A stretch of 64,000 nucleotides of DNA from Macrocystis pyrifera (Eukaryota; Sar; Phaeophyceae; Laminariales; Laminariaceae): contig JASSKH010000020.1 of NCBI GenBank assembly GCA_031763025.1, positions 1,829,756-1,893,755 of the forward strand, read 5' to 3'. The position numbers and the translations under genes are program-made. Below the pieces are notes generated by a model. The model did not search any database, was not told where the DNA came from, and saw only the letters and a program-made list of their open reading frames with translations. Of the stretch, positions 42,655 through 53,587 are shown piece after piece (the first letter of the stretch is position 1; every line of letters starts with the position of its first letter).

Positions 42655-42905
42655 CGAGTATTAGAGCACCTTGGACACACACGGCCGTTCGTCTGCCCCA
42701 CCGCGCGTCGAGGTGGTCTCAGATTTGGTACGGCCAAACAGTTTCGTGCCGAGCAGGTGGTTTCGCGAGGATGGCCGACAAGCTTTAAAGCAGGCAACGG
42801 GCGAACTAATACTCTTGGCGCTCCCGCCGTGGCGAAACAAACGAAGCCTGGTGAGCCTCTGCAGGCCCAAGTGGAGCCCGCGGTATGATACCTACCAGGT
42901 ATACC
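42655..42905 (+). repeat. direct repeat D, copy 1
   Basis: It shares CCGCGCGTCGAGGTGGTCTC, TTTGGTACGGC, TTCGTGCCGAGCAGG, CTCTTGGCGCTCCCGCCGTG and AGGYCCAAGTGGAGCCCG with 43,598-43,850. The copies are about 85% alike by eye. Copy 1 alone carries CTACCAGGTATACC near its end. Confidence 0.8.
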
Positions 42906-43489
42906 CTAAAGAAAAAAAAAGAAGTCAGATTTTGGGACCACACGCTCAATGCTCAGGGGCAAAAACACAAAGGTTCTTGCGATTTTTCATGGGCAAAAAC
43001 ACCATTCGTGGCATTTGCTTTTTTACTTTAATTCAGCATGTAACTGTTTTTGGCTCAAACGCAAGAGGTATACCTGATTTTTTCATCTTTTTTTTTCGGG
43101 TTTTTGCCAAAATCAGGTATACCTGGCCACTTTCGTGCCAAAAACAGTTAATACTGAAATCAAGTACAAAACACACACCAGGAGCCCTGCTATTGGCCAA
43201 GCTGACATTGTAACTGATTTTGGCACGAAAAGGACAAGGTACACCTGATTTTTTCTACTGTCTAGCTTTCAAGTGATTTTGGCCAACTTTGAACCAATCA
43301 GAGAGGAGGCCATACGTACACTGTGTTTTCTCTCCGTATGCGTCTGCCCTCCCTCGGTTGAAATTCTTCTGTATTGACGTATAAACTCTGTACTCGTACG
43401 TCGTACGTAAAAGCACGTATATACATGCGTACGCTGGTTTCACTTGTTCTCCTTTGGGGTGTGCAATTTTCTTCAGTCATTGTTAATAG

Positions 43490-43640
43490 TTGTGTGTACT
43501 CTGTTGTTTTCTATGACCATGGACACTCGGCGTTTCGTCTGCACCACCCCGCGTCGAGTGCGTACTCTGTTGTTTTCTATGTTCACAGCAGTCTTTACAG
43601 CACCATGGACACTCGGCGTTTCGTCTGCACCACCCCGCGT
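43490..43640 (+). repeat. tandem duplication of about 95 bp
   Basis: GTACTCTGTTGTTTTCTATG and CATGGACACTCGGCGTTTCG each occur twice. The second unit leads into direct repeat D copy 2. Confidence 0.75.
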
Positions 43641-43850
43641 CGAGGTGGTCTCAGGTTTGGTACGGCAAGATAATTTCGTGCCGAGCAGGCGGTTCCGCGA
43701 GGACGGTCTGGACGCTTTAAAGCTGTCAACGGGGGGGGGGCGCCAGAGTAAATACTCTTGGCGCTCCCGCCGTGGCGAAACAAACGAAGCATATTAATAG
43801 TGACTCTTTGCAGGTCCAAGTGGAGCCCGTGGTACCTACACATTGAAGAA
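43598..43850 (+). repeat. direct repeat D, copy 2
   Basis: Copy of 42,655-42,905. It has GCATATTAATAGTGAC where copy 1 has GCCTGGTGAGCC. Confidence 0.8.
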
Positions 43851-44145
43851 AACAAAACAATTCAGATTTTGGAGGCCATGTGGCACGCTTAATGCTTTAG
43901 GCGCGTTCTTTTTTTTTTCCGGATTGTCATGGACATCACACCGCTCGAGGCACGCGTTTTTTACTTGGTTTTAGAATGTACCTGATTTTGGCTAAATCGG
44001 ATCAGGTATACCTGATTTTGGCATTTGCACATAAAAAAATAAAAAATAAAAAACCATCGTGTGCCCCCACCACAGGGGGTCTGGCAGATACTTGAAAAGA
44101 ACGAGCTGAAAAAAAAAGGAAAAAAAAACAACAACAACACCACTA

Positions 44146-44154
<9 letters not shown>

Positions 44155-44176
<22 letters not shown>

Positions 44177-45290
44177 TCTTCACATTAAACCGCTCTTTCT
44201 ACGCGTCGACATCCAGCACAACCAGTGTCCATGCCGATTCTTCAAACCTAGAGAGATACACGTTCTGTGGTCACAAAGCTACGCCACAGAGATACTACGT
44301 TGCCACGTATGTAATGCAATGCCATGTCATCATACTGCGTACGACAGGCACGACATACACATTCCATGACCTAGAGAAACAAAAACGAAACAAAGAGAAA
44401 AAAAAAACAAAAAACAAAAAACACAAAACAAAAAACAATGACAATTCGAAAGAGAAAAGAAACAAAAAAAACCACAAAAATATACCTGGTATATGTATAT
44501 ACTTCAGTATAGCAACAAACCATCGTACCCCCACGTAGGGGAAGTGGCAGACACTTGAAAAGAACGAGCTTGAAAAAAAAAAGAAAAAGAAGAAAACACC
44601 ACTAGTCGTCAACAGAGTAAGACTAAGAACCAAGGGAAAAATAACAGTCAAACCAAACAAAGCACAAGGCATGCTCCAGGTAGCGGCAGCAGTTTGTGGT
44701 ACGAGTAGCACAGCCAGGGTCTCCCTGCTGGCCCGCCTGATACCTTGCTACCCTGTCTGCCACCATCGTCCAGCGTTCGTCAACTATGCCCGGCCCCTCG
44801 GCGTCAGACAGTACGAAACAAGCAGAGCAGGCTAGTCGTCGTCAACAGAGTAAGACCAAGAACCAAGGGAAAATAACAGGCAAACCAAACAAAACACAAA
44901 GCATCCTCCAGGTAGCGGCAGCAGTTTATGGTACGAGTAGCACAGCCAGGGTCTCTCTGCTGGTCCGCCTGGTACCTTGCTACCCTGTCTGCCGCCTCCG
45001 TCCAGCGTTCGTCAACTATGTGTCCGGCCCCTCGGCGTCAGACAATACGAAACAAGCAAAGCAGGCTGGTCATCCACCCACGCCACACGACTCCTTCAAT
45101 AAGGCTTATCAATCGGAGAAAGGAAGAGAAATAAATAAAATGAAAATCACATAGGGTCAGCACAAAAAGAAGAAAATAAAATGAAATATAAATAAACAAA
45201 AAAAGACAAAGGAAGACGACGTTCGAACCAGCTGCACCAGTTGGTGGTACGAGTAGTATATACGCATGCTCTACTTCCTAGTCTGCCCGG
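44155..45290 (-). mobile_element. LINE 3' tail, long copy with internal duplication
   Basis: The minus strand runs from a CCAACTGGTGCAGCTGGTTC block to the tail end GGTTTAATGTGAAGAA followed by an (AAC)n tail. A unit of about 230 bp with GCAGACAGGGTAGCAAGGTA and GACGCCGAGGGGCCG is present twice. No coding part. Confidence 0.8.
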
Positions 45291-45307
45291 TATGTAGACA
45301 CTGCATG

Positions 45308-45765
45308 CAATGGATTTCCCTTGGTTCTTAGTCTTACACTGTTCACGACGAGTAGTGGTGTTTTTCTTCTTTTTCCTTTTTTAATCCAGCTCGTTCTTTC
45401 CAAGTGTCTGCGACATCCCCTGGGGGGGGCACGACAGTTTGTTTCTTATTTATTTATTATTGTTTCTGTTTCTGTTTCGATTTGTCTTCTTTGTTTTTTG
45501 TTTTTTTTGTTTCTTTCGTTTCGCTTCTCTATTTCATGGAATGTGTATGTCGTGCCTGTCGTATTCAGTGCAGTTTGCCCATTGTGCTTACTGCATACCT
45601 GGCACGTGGCAAACGTAGTATCTCTGCTGCGGCGTAGCATTGTGACCACAGAATCAGAGCATGCATCTTTTCTATTAATAGGATTGAAGAATCGGCACGG
45701 ACATTGGTTGTGCTGGAGGTCGACAAGTAGAAAGAACGGTTTAATGTGAAGAACACACATGTCAT
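45308..45765 (+). mobile_element. LINE 3' tail fragment
   Basis: CCTTGGTTCTTAGTCTTACA to GGTTTAATGTGAAGAACACA. It contains TTCTATTAATAGGATTG where other copies have CTCTCTAGGATTG. Confidence 0.8.
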
Positions 45766-45945
45766 CATACTGGATATGACAAGCACGACATACATGTTAC
45801 ATGTTGCATGAAAGAGAGAAAACGAAAGGAAACAAAGAAAAAAAAAAGAAAAAAGAAAAAAAATCGAAAGAGAAAAAGGAAAAAAGAAAAAAAAAAAAAC
45901 TGTCGTGCCTCCCCGCAGGGGATGTGGCAGTGGCAGACACTCGAA
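45757..45945 (-). mobile_element. LINE 3' tail fragment joined tail to middle
   Basis: CATGTCATCATACTGGATAT to GGGGATGTGGCAG in the opposite orientation to the preceding fragment, making a local inverted pair. Confidence 0.65.
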
Positions 45946-46307
45946 AACTCTCATATTAATCAGTAATAAATGCTTACTGCGTTTACAATGTACTACATAC
46001 ACCAGTAGCCCGATGTTGTAGTTTACAATGTACTATTAATAATATAGCACCTCCGATCTCTCTCGGGTTAGAGAATCGGCACACTGGGTATGCTGGATGT
46101 CGACAAGTATCAATAGAAAGAAAAACACACACACCTACCTCTTGTTCGTGGAATTTTCTTCATCCTACCTAATGATTGGTATGCAGAGAGTAGAGGGAGT
46201 CACACAAGCCCTATGGTACGCAGGCCCCAGCGCCGCAGGCGCTTCAGGCGCGTGAGGATGCTATAGGCGCGCGGAAGGGGAAAAAAATGAGATCATAGGC
46301 ATGTGTG

Positions 46308-46590
46308 TGCGTTCTTCACAATAAACCGGTCTTTCCACAGGTCGACATGACAGATGACAAGTTCTGTGGTTAAAAAACTACGCCACAGCAGAGGTAGAGA
46401 TACTATAAATACATTGTACGTATGCAGTGAGAACAGCAGCAGTAGACAAAATGCAATGCCATGGCATCATACTGGATATGACAGGCACCATGTATTCTAT
46501 GAAAGAGAGAACACGAATGAAAACAACAGAAAAACAACAAAGAAAAAACGAAAACAAATCGAAACAAAGAGAAAAAGGAAAGGCATGTAG
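46308..46590 (-). mobile_element. LINE 3' tail fragment
   Basis: TTCTTCACAATAAACCGGTC through CATACTGGATATGACAGGCA. A related 60-bp scrap lies at 46,075-46,135. Confidence 0.65.
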
Positions 46591-46653
46591 ACCGTAGATC
46601 CTAGGTGACTATTTATATAAATATCAGGGCATTAGCCAAGTATAGGTATACGT

Positions 46654-46911
46654 AGCTCATAGAGACTTTTTCTTGCATTGAAAATTGATTAGCGGAAAGC
46701 GCGAGAGCGTGAGTTAGCTACATTCGATGAGAATCGACCAGCAGTGGGAATGCTGAACCCTATGCGCGACAAAAAATAAAGGCACGTACCGGGGGGGAGA
46801 AGGGACGACACCTGTGACCACGGCTTGTGCAGAAGATCGTCGAGGGTAAAACCTCCTACGAGTTAGGCTGGAAAGTAAAAGTGATGAAAATAAAATAAAA
46901 TAAAATAAAAT
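46654..46911 (+). mobile_element. tRNA-derived SINE, 5'-truncated
   Basis: It starts inside the body (GCTCATAGAGACTTTTTCTT) and ends in an (AAAAT)n tail. No tRNA-like head. Confidence 0.85.
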
Positions 46912-47957
46912 ACCTACGCCTGTTGGGCCAATAATAGGTACACTGCGCATTGTGCCCCGGAAGAAGCTTCCTGGCGCCGCCTGATATTCGGCCTGCGCTC
47001 CATCGTACCTACGAATGGCTCAAAAGGTCAAGGTACACCTATTATAAACTATAGAACTTCCGTATCACCTACTTTAGGTTTCAATTGCACCTATAAATGG
47101 CTCGAACAATCACTTTTTCGCTACTGAAATAGACAGTGGCCACACCAGATGCCGGGACTGCTTTCAATCAGCGTGCCTGTCAACAAAAACGCCCGAAAAG
47201 ACTGCGAAAACAGCACGAACGCGGGTAACACCTGAGACAACACAGGTCACCCCTTCATCTGAACTTCATAACAATCCACGTATATGAATTTTTTGTATCA
47301 AGATATATATTCGAGAAGCTCAGCTTGTCTCGTGTTCTTCTGTCTTATGGTGTCTGCCTAGTTCTGAACAGACAGAGCTCTAGTTCTGAACATTGCTAGT
47401 GGCGGCTTGTGTACAACTAGAAGAGTCTCGTACAAGTAGATAGTGCGTGAGTTGCCCTCTTATGGATTGGCGCCTTTTACTTCCGTCACCACGCCTCATC
47501 ATGCAGCAGCTCACGCTAACCATGACCCATCACCACATGCACTCATCGTTTACCCATACCATCAACCCATACCATCATATGCTGGTGTCGGCACCGCCGG
47601 CACCCTAGACGGGCACCCTAGACATGCTCATCTCAGATGATGCCCGTTAACGCTATCATGATCGACGGGTGGCACCGTTTATGCGGTGACTTTCGACTCG
47701 TGCCAACTATAGACAGCCACGTATGTTTCCTCCCTTCTTCTCGGCTAAATGACACTTGTGTGTTTCATGTGTTTTGGTTCTGGTTGTTTCGGCCTGTGTC
47801 TCGCGCGAGTTCGCAAGGGTCGATACGAAAAACCGACCAATCACATCGGAGGATATGGACTGTCTACTGCTGCATGCTCTGGAGGCGCATTGAGATACCA
47901 GTACTACTGTAATATTAATAGAGCAGCAGCAGTAATGTAGTTCAGAGGGGTTCTACT
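46912..47957. other. unassigned sequence
   Basis: No exon, repeat family or terminal repeat recognised in this kilobase. CACC/CATC-rich patches occur near 47,500-47,630. Confidence 0.3.
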
Positions 47958-48765
47958 TGGAATATGTACAAAGCAAAACCAAATATCCATAACAAGCGCG
48001 CCCGATGAGCGTGTCTGACGTATCACGCAATAACGCAGCTTCCAAACTTGAGTATCAACCACTCAATCGGTCGTACTCACAGCAGACGTTTTTCACTTTT
48101 TTATAAAATTATTTATTACGTCACCTGTGAGACCGACTGATTAAAAGTATTCATAGTTGATACTCGACTTTGCAAGCTGCGTAACACTTTGAAAAAATAT
48201 CATATCCAGCTGCCAGGTATCTACCATACCTACTATTAATAAAGAAAGTAAACCGATCCTTCGTACCAGGTACCGGTATACTGCTTGTACGTAACGTCAA
48301 GTTATTTCGGCGAGCACTACTAGAGGTAATCGAGGGTTCGAGACTGCTTGCTTCCACCGCGGGTATTCGGAGTCTGTCGGGGTTTTGTGGTGCTGCTGTG
48401 GATATATTGTGCTGCGTGTGCTATCCAACCTATAAATTCGGGCTTCACGCGGAGAATCCTGCCCATCCATGTTAGCAGTGTACTTTGCGGTTGTCAGGTT
48501 GTTCTGTATTGCCGATCGAAATCAGGTGCCAGGTATCAGGTGCTCGATACTGCTCACACTCGCAGCATCTCGAAATATATACTGCGATTACTGTCTGTAG
48601 TCATGATCTAGTATTTCATACCTCAGTACAGATAATGCGCGTTTGCTGCTGTTGTTTGGTACAAAACGCGTCTCGCAGTAATTTGGGCGGATATACTGCA
48701 AGCTGACATGCTCTCTGCTGCAATGCTGCTATTGCATGCTGTCGTCCTCCTGCTGCTACTGCTGC
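47958..48765 (-). mobile_element. interspersed element C, copy 2, inverted relative to copy 1
   Basis: The blocks of 16,278-16,998 return here in reverse complement and reverse order, from AACAAGCGCGCCCGATGAGC through GCGGATATACTGCAAGC to the CAG-rich head. This copy is slightly longer. Confidence 0.7.
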
Positions 48766-49035
48766 TGTTGCTATCGTTTTCATGTGAAAAGAGGTCATTT
48801 CTCCTGCACAAGCGCCGTGGGCAGTAGGCACAGCTCGCCTTAGATGGGTGTGATACTTGGGCGTGGGTATTGGGTACTTGGCAGCTGGGCAGATAAAGGG
48901 CAGCCGTACCGTGGTACACAAAATCCAAGTAACCTCAGTTCTGAGAAATGTGAGAAACCTCTCTTAGAACTGAGCTAATGTCTGGCCCCTCCAGAACTAG
49001 AATCAAACGTATCGATTCTTTCCTGCGCCACAAAG

Positions 49036-49405
49036 CCACTTCTTATGCAGTCGGATTTGGAGTCAGTTGAAAAAGCCCCTTTCCGACCGCACTTTTTCGA
49101 TTCAACTCGGTCAAATACGATCCAAACGCCCAATGCAATCGGATCGAGCAAAAGCGTATTTTTTTATCCGATCCAACGATCGCAATCCTATTCACCTCAG
49201 GTGGATCGGACAAGTGCGGACGGTGATTTCTTGCAACCGGGCCCCTCGATAAGCGGGAAACACCCCCTGATAGATCTTTGAGAGAACTCCGACACACTCT
49301 GAGGCGAAGTAGACAAATTTTCAACATTTCCGGGGCAAAAGCTCATGCGAACGTGCTGAAAGGGACTTTTTCAACTGACTCCAAATCCGACTGCATAAGG
49401 AGTGG
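49036..49405. mobile_element. 370-bp element with 48-bp terminal inverted repeats
   Basis: Left end CCACTTCTTATGCAGTCGGA, continuing TTTGGAGTCAGTTGAAAAAG; the right end is its reverse complement with about two differences. No coding capacity. No clear target duplication. The centre holds GGATCGG-type inverted segments. Probably a non-autonomous DNA transposon. Confidence 0.8.
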
Positions 49406-49430
49406 TCTGATAATTGATACCAGGTACGTA

Positions 49431-49488
49431 TTACCGGGGACCATAGTAAATGGGACCAAATATTGTTGGTAAAAATAGGGAAATAGTA
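49431..49488. mobile_element. miniature element family A, left half only
   Basis: It starts after TA with TTACCGGGGACCATAGTAAA and stops in the A-rich centre. Confidence 0.7.
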
Positions 49489-49559
49489 AAAAAAATGCCA
49501 TAAAAGTCACGTAAAATTTGGTCTATAACAATGCGAGTGAGACAGATACAAAAACTGAC

Positions 49560-50340
49560 AACTAAAACTCTGTTTATTTTTATTTCATTTTATTGTCTTC
49601 TTTGCGGTGACCCTATGTGATTTTCATTTCTCTTCCTTTCTCCGATTGATAAGCCTTATTGAAGGAGTCGTGTGGCGTGGGTGGATGACGAGCCTGCTCT
49701 GCTTGTTTCGTACTGTCTGACGCCGAGGGGCCGGGCATAGTTGACGAACGCTGGACGATGGTGGCAGACAGGGTAACAAGGTACCAGGCGGGCCAGCAGG
49801 GAGACCCTGGCTGTGCTACTCGTACCACAAACTGCTGCCGCTACCTGGAGCATGCCTTGTGCTTTGTTTGGTTTGCCTGTTATTTTTCCCTTGGTTCTTA
49901 GTCTTACTCTGTTGACGACTAGTGGTGTTTTCTTCTTTTTCTTTTTTTTTCCAGCTCGTTCTTTTCAAGTGTCTGCCACGTCCCCTACGTGGGGGTACGA
50001 TGGTTTGCTGCTATACTGAAGTATATACATATACCAGGTATATCTAGTTTCTTTTTTTGTTTCTTTTCTCTTTCGAATTGTCTTTGTTTTTGTTTTTGTT
50101 TTTTCTCTTTGTTTCGTTTTTGTTTCTCTAGGTCATGGAATGTGTGTGTCGTGCCTGTCGTACGCAGTATGATGACATGGCATTGCATTACATACGTGGC
50201 AACGTAGTATCTCTGTGGCGTAGCTTTGTGACCACAGAACTTGTATCTCTCTAGGTTTGAAGAATCGGCACGGACACTGGTTGTGCTGGATGTCGACGCG
50301 TAGAAAGAGCGGTTTAATGTGAAGAAAACAACAACAACAA
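49560..50340 (+). mobile_element. LINE 3' tail, long copy, inverted mate of 44.2-45.0 kb
   Basis: Same tail as 44,155-45,290, in the other orientation. It shares private features with that copy, such as TACTGAAGTATATACATATA next to ACCAGGTAT. Ends GTGAAGAAAACAACAACAAC. Confidence 0.85.
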
Positions 50341-50619
50341 CATTGCATCACCTGGCATTGATCTGATCCTGTTCGTACTGCTACGATGCAATGGTGTATT
50401 AATATTGCTTTTAAAAAAAAGTAATCACGAATTGAGACTGCTGTATATTTCCCTATCCGGAGCATGGGTGCCGGCTGGCACCCATGCAGGACATAAATTT
50501 TTGCGCCCCGAGAGCGAGAGGAAACCCCTGTCCACACATAATTCTCAAGTTCTGCATCGGTTCGAACCCGGCTCGTTTCTTCCGCCTTACTATTAAAAGT
50601 CGGGCCTGTCTCTGACCGT

Positions 50620-51150
50620 GCCGTCATCAAAGTGTGGTTTACCCCGAGGAGGTATCCTCCCACTCCAGAGTTAGTGGAGCCTGTCGTGAGACCACGGACT
50701 GCAGTGCATTGTATCGTTGTGGCGATGAGTGAACGTGAAAACAACAACAACTGGATAGGATAGGCACGACATACCCGTTCTACTAAAAAGAGATGAAACA
50801 ACGAAACAAAAAAAAGAAACAAAAAGTCTGAAGGGACAGAAAGCAAAGAAAAAAAAAAAAAAGAAAGAAAAAAACTACCCTGCTGTCGTGCCTGCCCTCA
50901 CAGGAGAGATGTGGCAGACACTCAAAAATAACGAGTCAAGAAACAGGACCTTGGTCCACTACATGTTATTGACACGTACAGAGTAAGTTAAGAATCGAGG
51001 GAAATAACAGGCAAACCGCAGAGCAAAGCACCCTCCAGGTAGCCGCAGCAATATATATGTTTACCAGGTATGTGGTACGAATAGCATAGCCAGGTTCTCC
51101 TTACTAAGGCCCTTGTTAATATGTCTACCGTCTCCGTCCTGCAGTAACAG
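50620..51150 (-). mobile_element. LINE 3' tail, diverged copy
   Basis: CACGACATACCCGTTCTA, GAGATGTGGCAGACACTC and GCACCCTCCAGGTAGCCGCA in tail order. It carries a TATATATGTTTACCAGGTAT stretch not found in other copies. Confidence 0.65.
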
Positions 51151-51156
51151 TAAGTA

Positions 51157-51488
51157 CCCGGTGGCTTGGTAGGTGGTCCGCGTGCCTATCAAAATCAATT
51201 TCGTAGGTTCGAGTCTCACCGAGTGCATGCTCGTAGGGACTTTTTCTTGCGAAAAAAAATTGATTAGCGGAAAGCGCGAGAGCGTGAGTTAGCTACATTC
51301 GATGAAATCGACGAGCAGTGCGAATGCTGAATGAACTCTATGCGCGACAAAAAAAGTAAAGGCGCGCACTGGGGGGGGAAAGGGGGACGACACCTGTGAC
51401 CATGGCTTGCCCAGAAGATCGCTGAAGGTAAAACCTCCTACGAGTTAGGCTGGAAAGTAAAAGTGATGATTGAAAAAAAAAAAAAAAA
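51157..51488 (+). mobile_element. tRNA-derived SINE, full length
   Basis: Head CCCGGTGGCTTGGTAGGTGG, B box GGTTCGAGTCTC, full body and an A16 tail. Confidence 0.88.
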
Positions 51489-51499
51489 GTACAGCAGTA

Positions 51500-51700
51500 T
51501 GTGTGTGTGTTCTTCACATTAAACCGTTCTTCTACTCGTCGACATCCAGCAAGCCCAGTGTCCGTGCTGATTCTTCACCCTAGAAAGATACGACGAGCTC
51601 TGTGGTCACAGACTACGACGCAGAGATAACACACCGTAATGCATTAATAGCCTACGCAATACCATGCCTTCGCACTAGGTGCTGCCGACACAACATACAT
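51500..51700 (-). mobile_element. LINE 3' tail fragment
   Basis: TTCTTCACATTAAACCGTTC, GACATCCAGCAAGCCCAGTG and TGTGGTCACAGACTACG in tail order. Confidence 0.6.
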
Positions 51701-51732
51701 ACATACATACGCCAGCAACGAGAACACACCAT

Positions 51733-51835
51733 ACCGGGGGGGAGAAGGGACGACACCTGTGACCACGGCTTGTCCAAAAAGATCGTCGAGGGTAAAAACC
51801 TCCTACGAGTGGGCTGGAAAGTAAAAGTGATGATG

Positions 51836-51879
<44 letters not shown>
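51733..51879 (+). mobile_element. tRNA-derived SINE, 3' part with long poly-A
   Basis: It begins at TACCGGGGGGGAGAAGGGAC and ends in an A run of about 43, directly followed by the next SINE. Confidence 0.85.
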
Positions 51880-51882
<3 letters not shown>

Positions 51883-52226
51883 CCGGCGTCCCCGGTGGCT
51901 TGGTAGGTGGTCCGCGAGCCTATCAAGATCAATTTCGTGAGTTCGAGTCTCACCGAGTGCATGCTCATAGAGACTTTTTCTTGCATAAAATTGATTAGCG
52001 GAAAGCGCGAGAGCGTGAGTTAGCTGTACATTCGATGAAAATCGACGAGCAGTGGGAATGCTGAACCCTATGCGCGATAAAAACTAAAGGCACGTACGGG
52101 GGGGGGGAGAAGGGACGACACCTGTGACCACGGCTTGTCCAGAAGATCGTCGAGGGTAAAACCTCCTACGAGTGGGCTAGAAAGTAAAAGTGATGCATAA
52201 AAAAAATAATAATAATAAATAAAGAA
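51883..52226 (+). mobile_element. tRNA-derived SINE, full length, at the poly-A of another
   Basis: It starts CCGGCGTCCCCGGTGGCTTG three bases after the poly-A of the preceding copy. A box TGGCTTGGTAGG, B box GAGTTCGAGTCTC, tail A-rich with (AAT)n. Confidence 0.88.
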
Positions 52227-52528
52227 AGAGAAGCAACGAAGAAACCAAACCGAAAAAGAAAAGGAGAAGAATCCCAAAGAAACAAATAAAATGGGGAGCC
52301 AAAGCTCAGACACATACTTACCCCGAGCATGAGCCAAAAGGGACGTGCAAGGGGGAAGAAACGGGAAGGAAAAAGGGAACTATGCATCCCGGGGAACACT
52401 TAATTAAGTAAAAACGAAAAGAGAAATAATGAGTGGGGCAAGATACGCTCGTCACCCACCCACCATGTAGTACTTCTTCCATAGGGATAAGGAGGGGAAA
52501 ATATAGGGAAAAGTCAAGTCATGAGTAG
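52227..52528. other. unassigned spacer between SINEs
   Basis: A-rich at first, then unremarkable. No feature seen. Confidence 0.3.
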
Positions 52529-52861
52529 CCGGCGTCCCCGGTGGCTTGGTAGGTGGTCCGCGTGCCTGTCAAGATCGATTTCGTGCGTTCAAATCTCACC
52601 GAGTGCATGCTCATAGGGACTTTTTCCTGGATAAAAAAATGATAAGCGGAAAGCGCGAAAGCGTGAGTTGGCTATATTCGATGAAAATCGACGAGCAGTG
52701 GGAATGTTGAACCCTATGCGCGACAAAAAATAAAGGCACGTACCGGGGGGGGAAGGGACGACACCTGTGACCACGGCTTGTCCAGAAGATCGTCGAGGGT
52801 AAAACCTCCTACGAGTGGGCTGGAAAGTAAAAGTGATGGAAAAAAATAAAATAAACAAAAA
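52529..52861 (+). mobile_element. tRNA-derived SINE, full length
   Basis: Head CCGGCGTCCCCGGTGGCTTG and an A/AATAAA-type tail that runs into TACCAGGTA and then a LINE-tail fragment. Confidence 0.85.
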
Positions 52862-52874
52862 TACCAGGTACATA

Positions 52875-53158
52875 CTTGTTTCTTTTCTTTTGTTTATTTT
52901 TTCTCTCGAATTGTCTTTGTTTTTTTTTTTTTTTTCTCTTTGTTTCGTTTCGTTTCTCTACGCCATGGAATGTCGTACCTGTCGTACGCAGTATGATGAC
53001 ATGGCGTTGCAGCATACGTGGCAACGTAGAGTATCTCTGTGGCGTAGCTTTGTGACCACAGAACTTGCATCTCTCTAGGATTGAAGAATCGGCACGGACA
53101 CTGGTTGTGCTGGATGTCGACGGGTAGAAAGAACGGTTTAATGTGAAAAAAAACAACA
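52875..53158 (+). mobile_element. LINE 3' tail fragment
   Basis: TTTGTTTCGTTTCGTTTCTC, CATGGAATGTCG, GGCACGGACACTGGTTGTGC and the end GGTTTAATGTG followed by A8-CAACAAC. Confidence 0.8.
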
Positions 53159-53233
53159 ACTGCTTGCTGGTCCTCTGCTGTGGGTGTATAAGAATAACAC
53201 CCACATCCACCTACTGTAGAGATGAAGCACAAC

Positions 53234-53543
53234 GCCCCCGGTGGCTTGGTAGGTGGTCTGCGAGCCTATCAAGATCAATTTCGTGAGTTCGAGTCTCACC
53301 GAGTGCATGCTCATAGGGACTTTTTCTTGCATAAAAAATTGATTAGCGGAAAGCGCGAGAGCGTGAGTTAGCTACATTCGATGAAAATCGACGAGCAGTG
53401 GGAATGCTGAACCCTATGCGCGATAAAAAAATAAAGGCACGTACCGGGGGGGAGAAGGGACGACACCTGTGACCACGGCTTGTCCAGAAGATCGTCGAGG
53501 GTAAAACCTCCTACGAGTGGGCTGGAAAGTAAAAGTGATGATG

Positions 53544-53572
<29 letters not shown>
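53234..53572 (+). mobile_element. tRNA-derived SINE with perfect 16-bp target duplication
   Basis: AGAGATGAAGCACAAC stands directly before the head (53,218-53,233) and is repeated right after the poly-A (53,572-53,587). The head, boxes and body are well preserved. This is the clearest retroposition footprint in the window. Confidence 0.95.
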
Positions 53573-53575
<3 letters not shown>

Positions 53576-53587
53576 ATGAAGCACAAC

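Larger units (their letters stand above)
43000..44020. repeat. AGGTATACCTGATTTTGGC motif cluster
   Basis: The partly palindromic motif occurs in both orientations at about 43,075, 43,113, 43,238 and twice at 43,980-44,020. At 43,040-43,150 it forms an inverted repeat with AACTGTTTTTGGC arms. Confidence 0.65.

Noticed and set aside
44155-53158. Independent SINE or LTR family for the GGTTTAATGTGAAGAA-ended repeats
   Set aside because: LINE copy A runs from its last codons into the same sequence, so these are best explained as LINE 3' tails.
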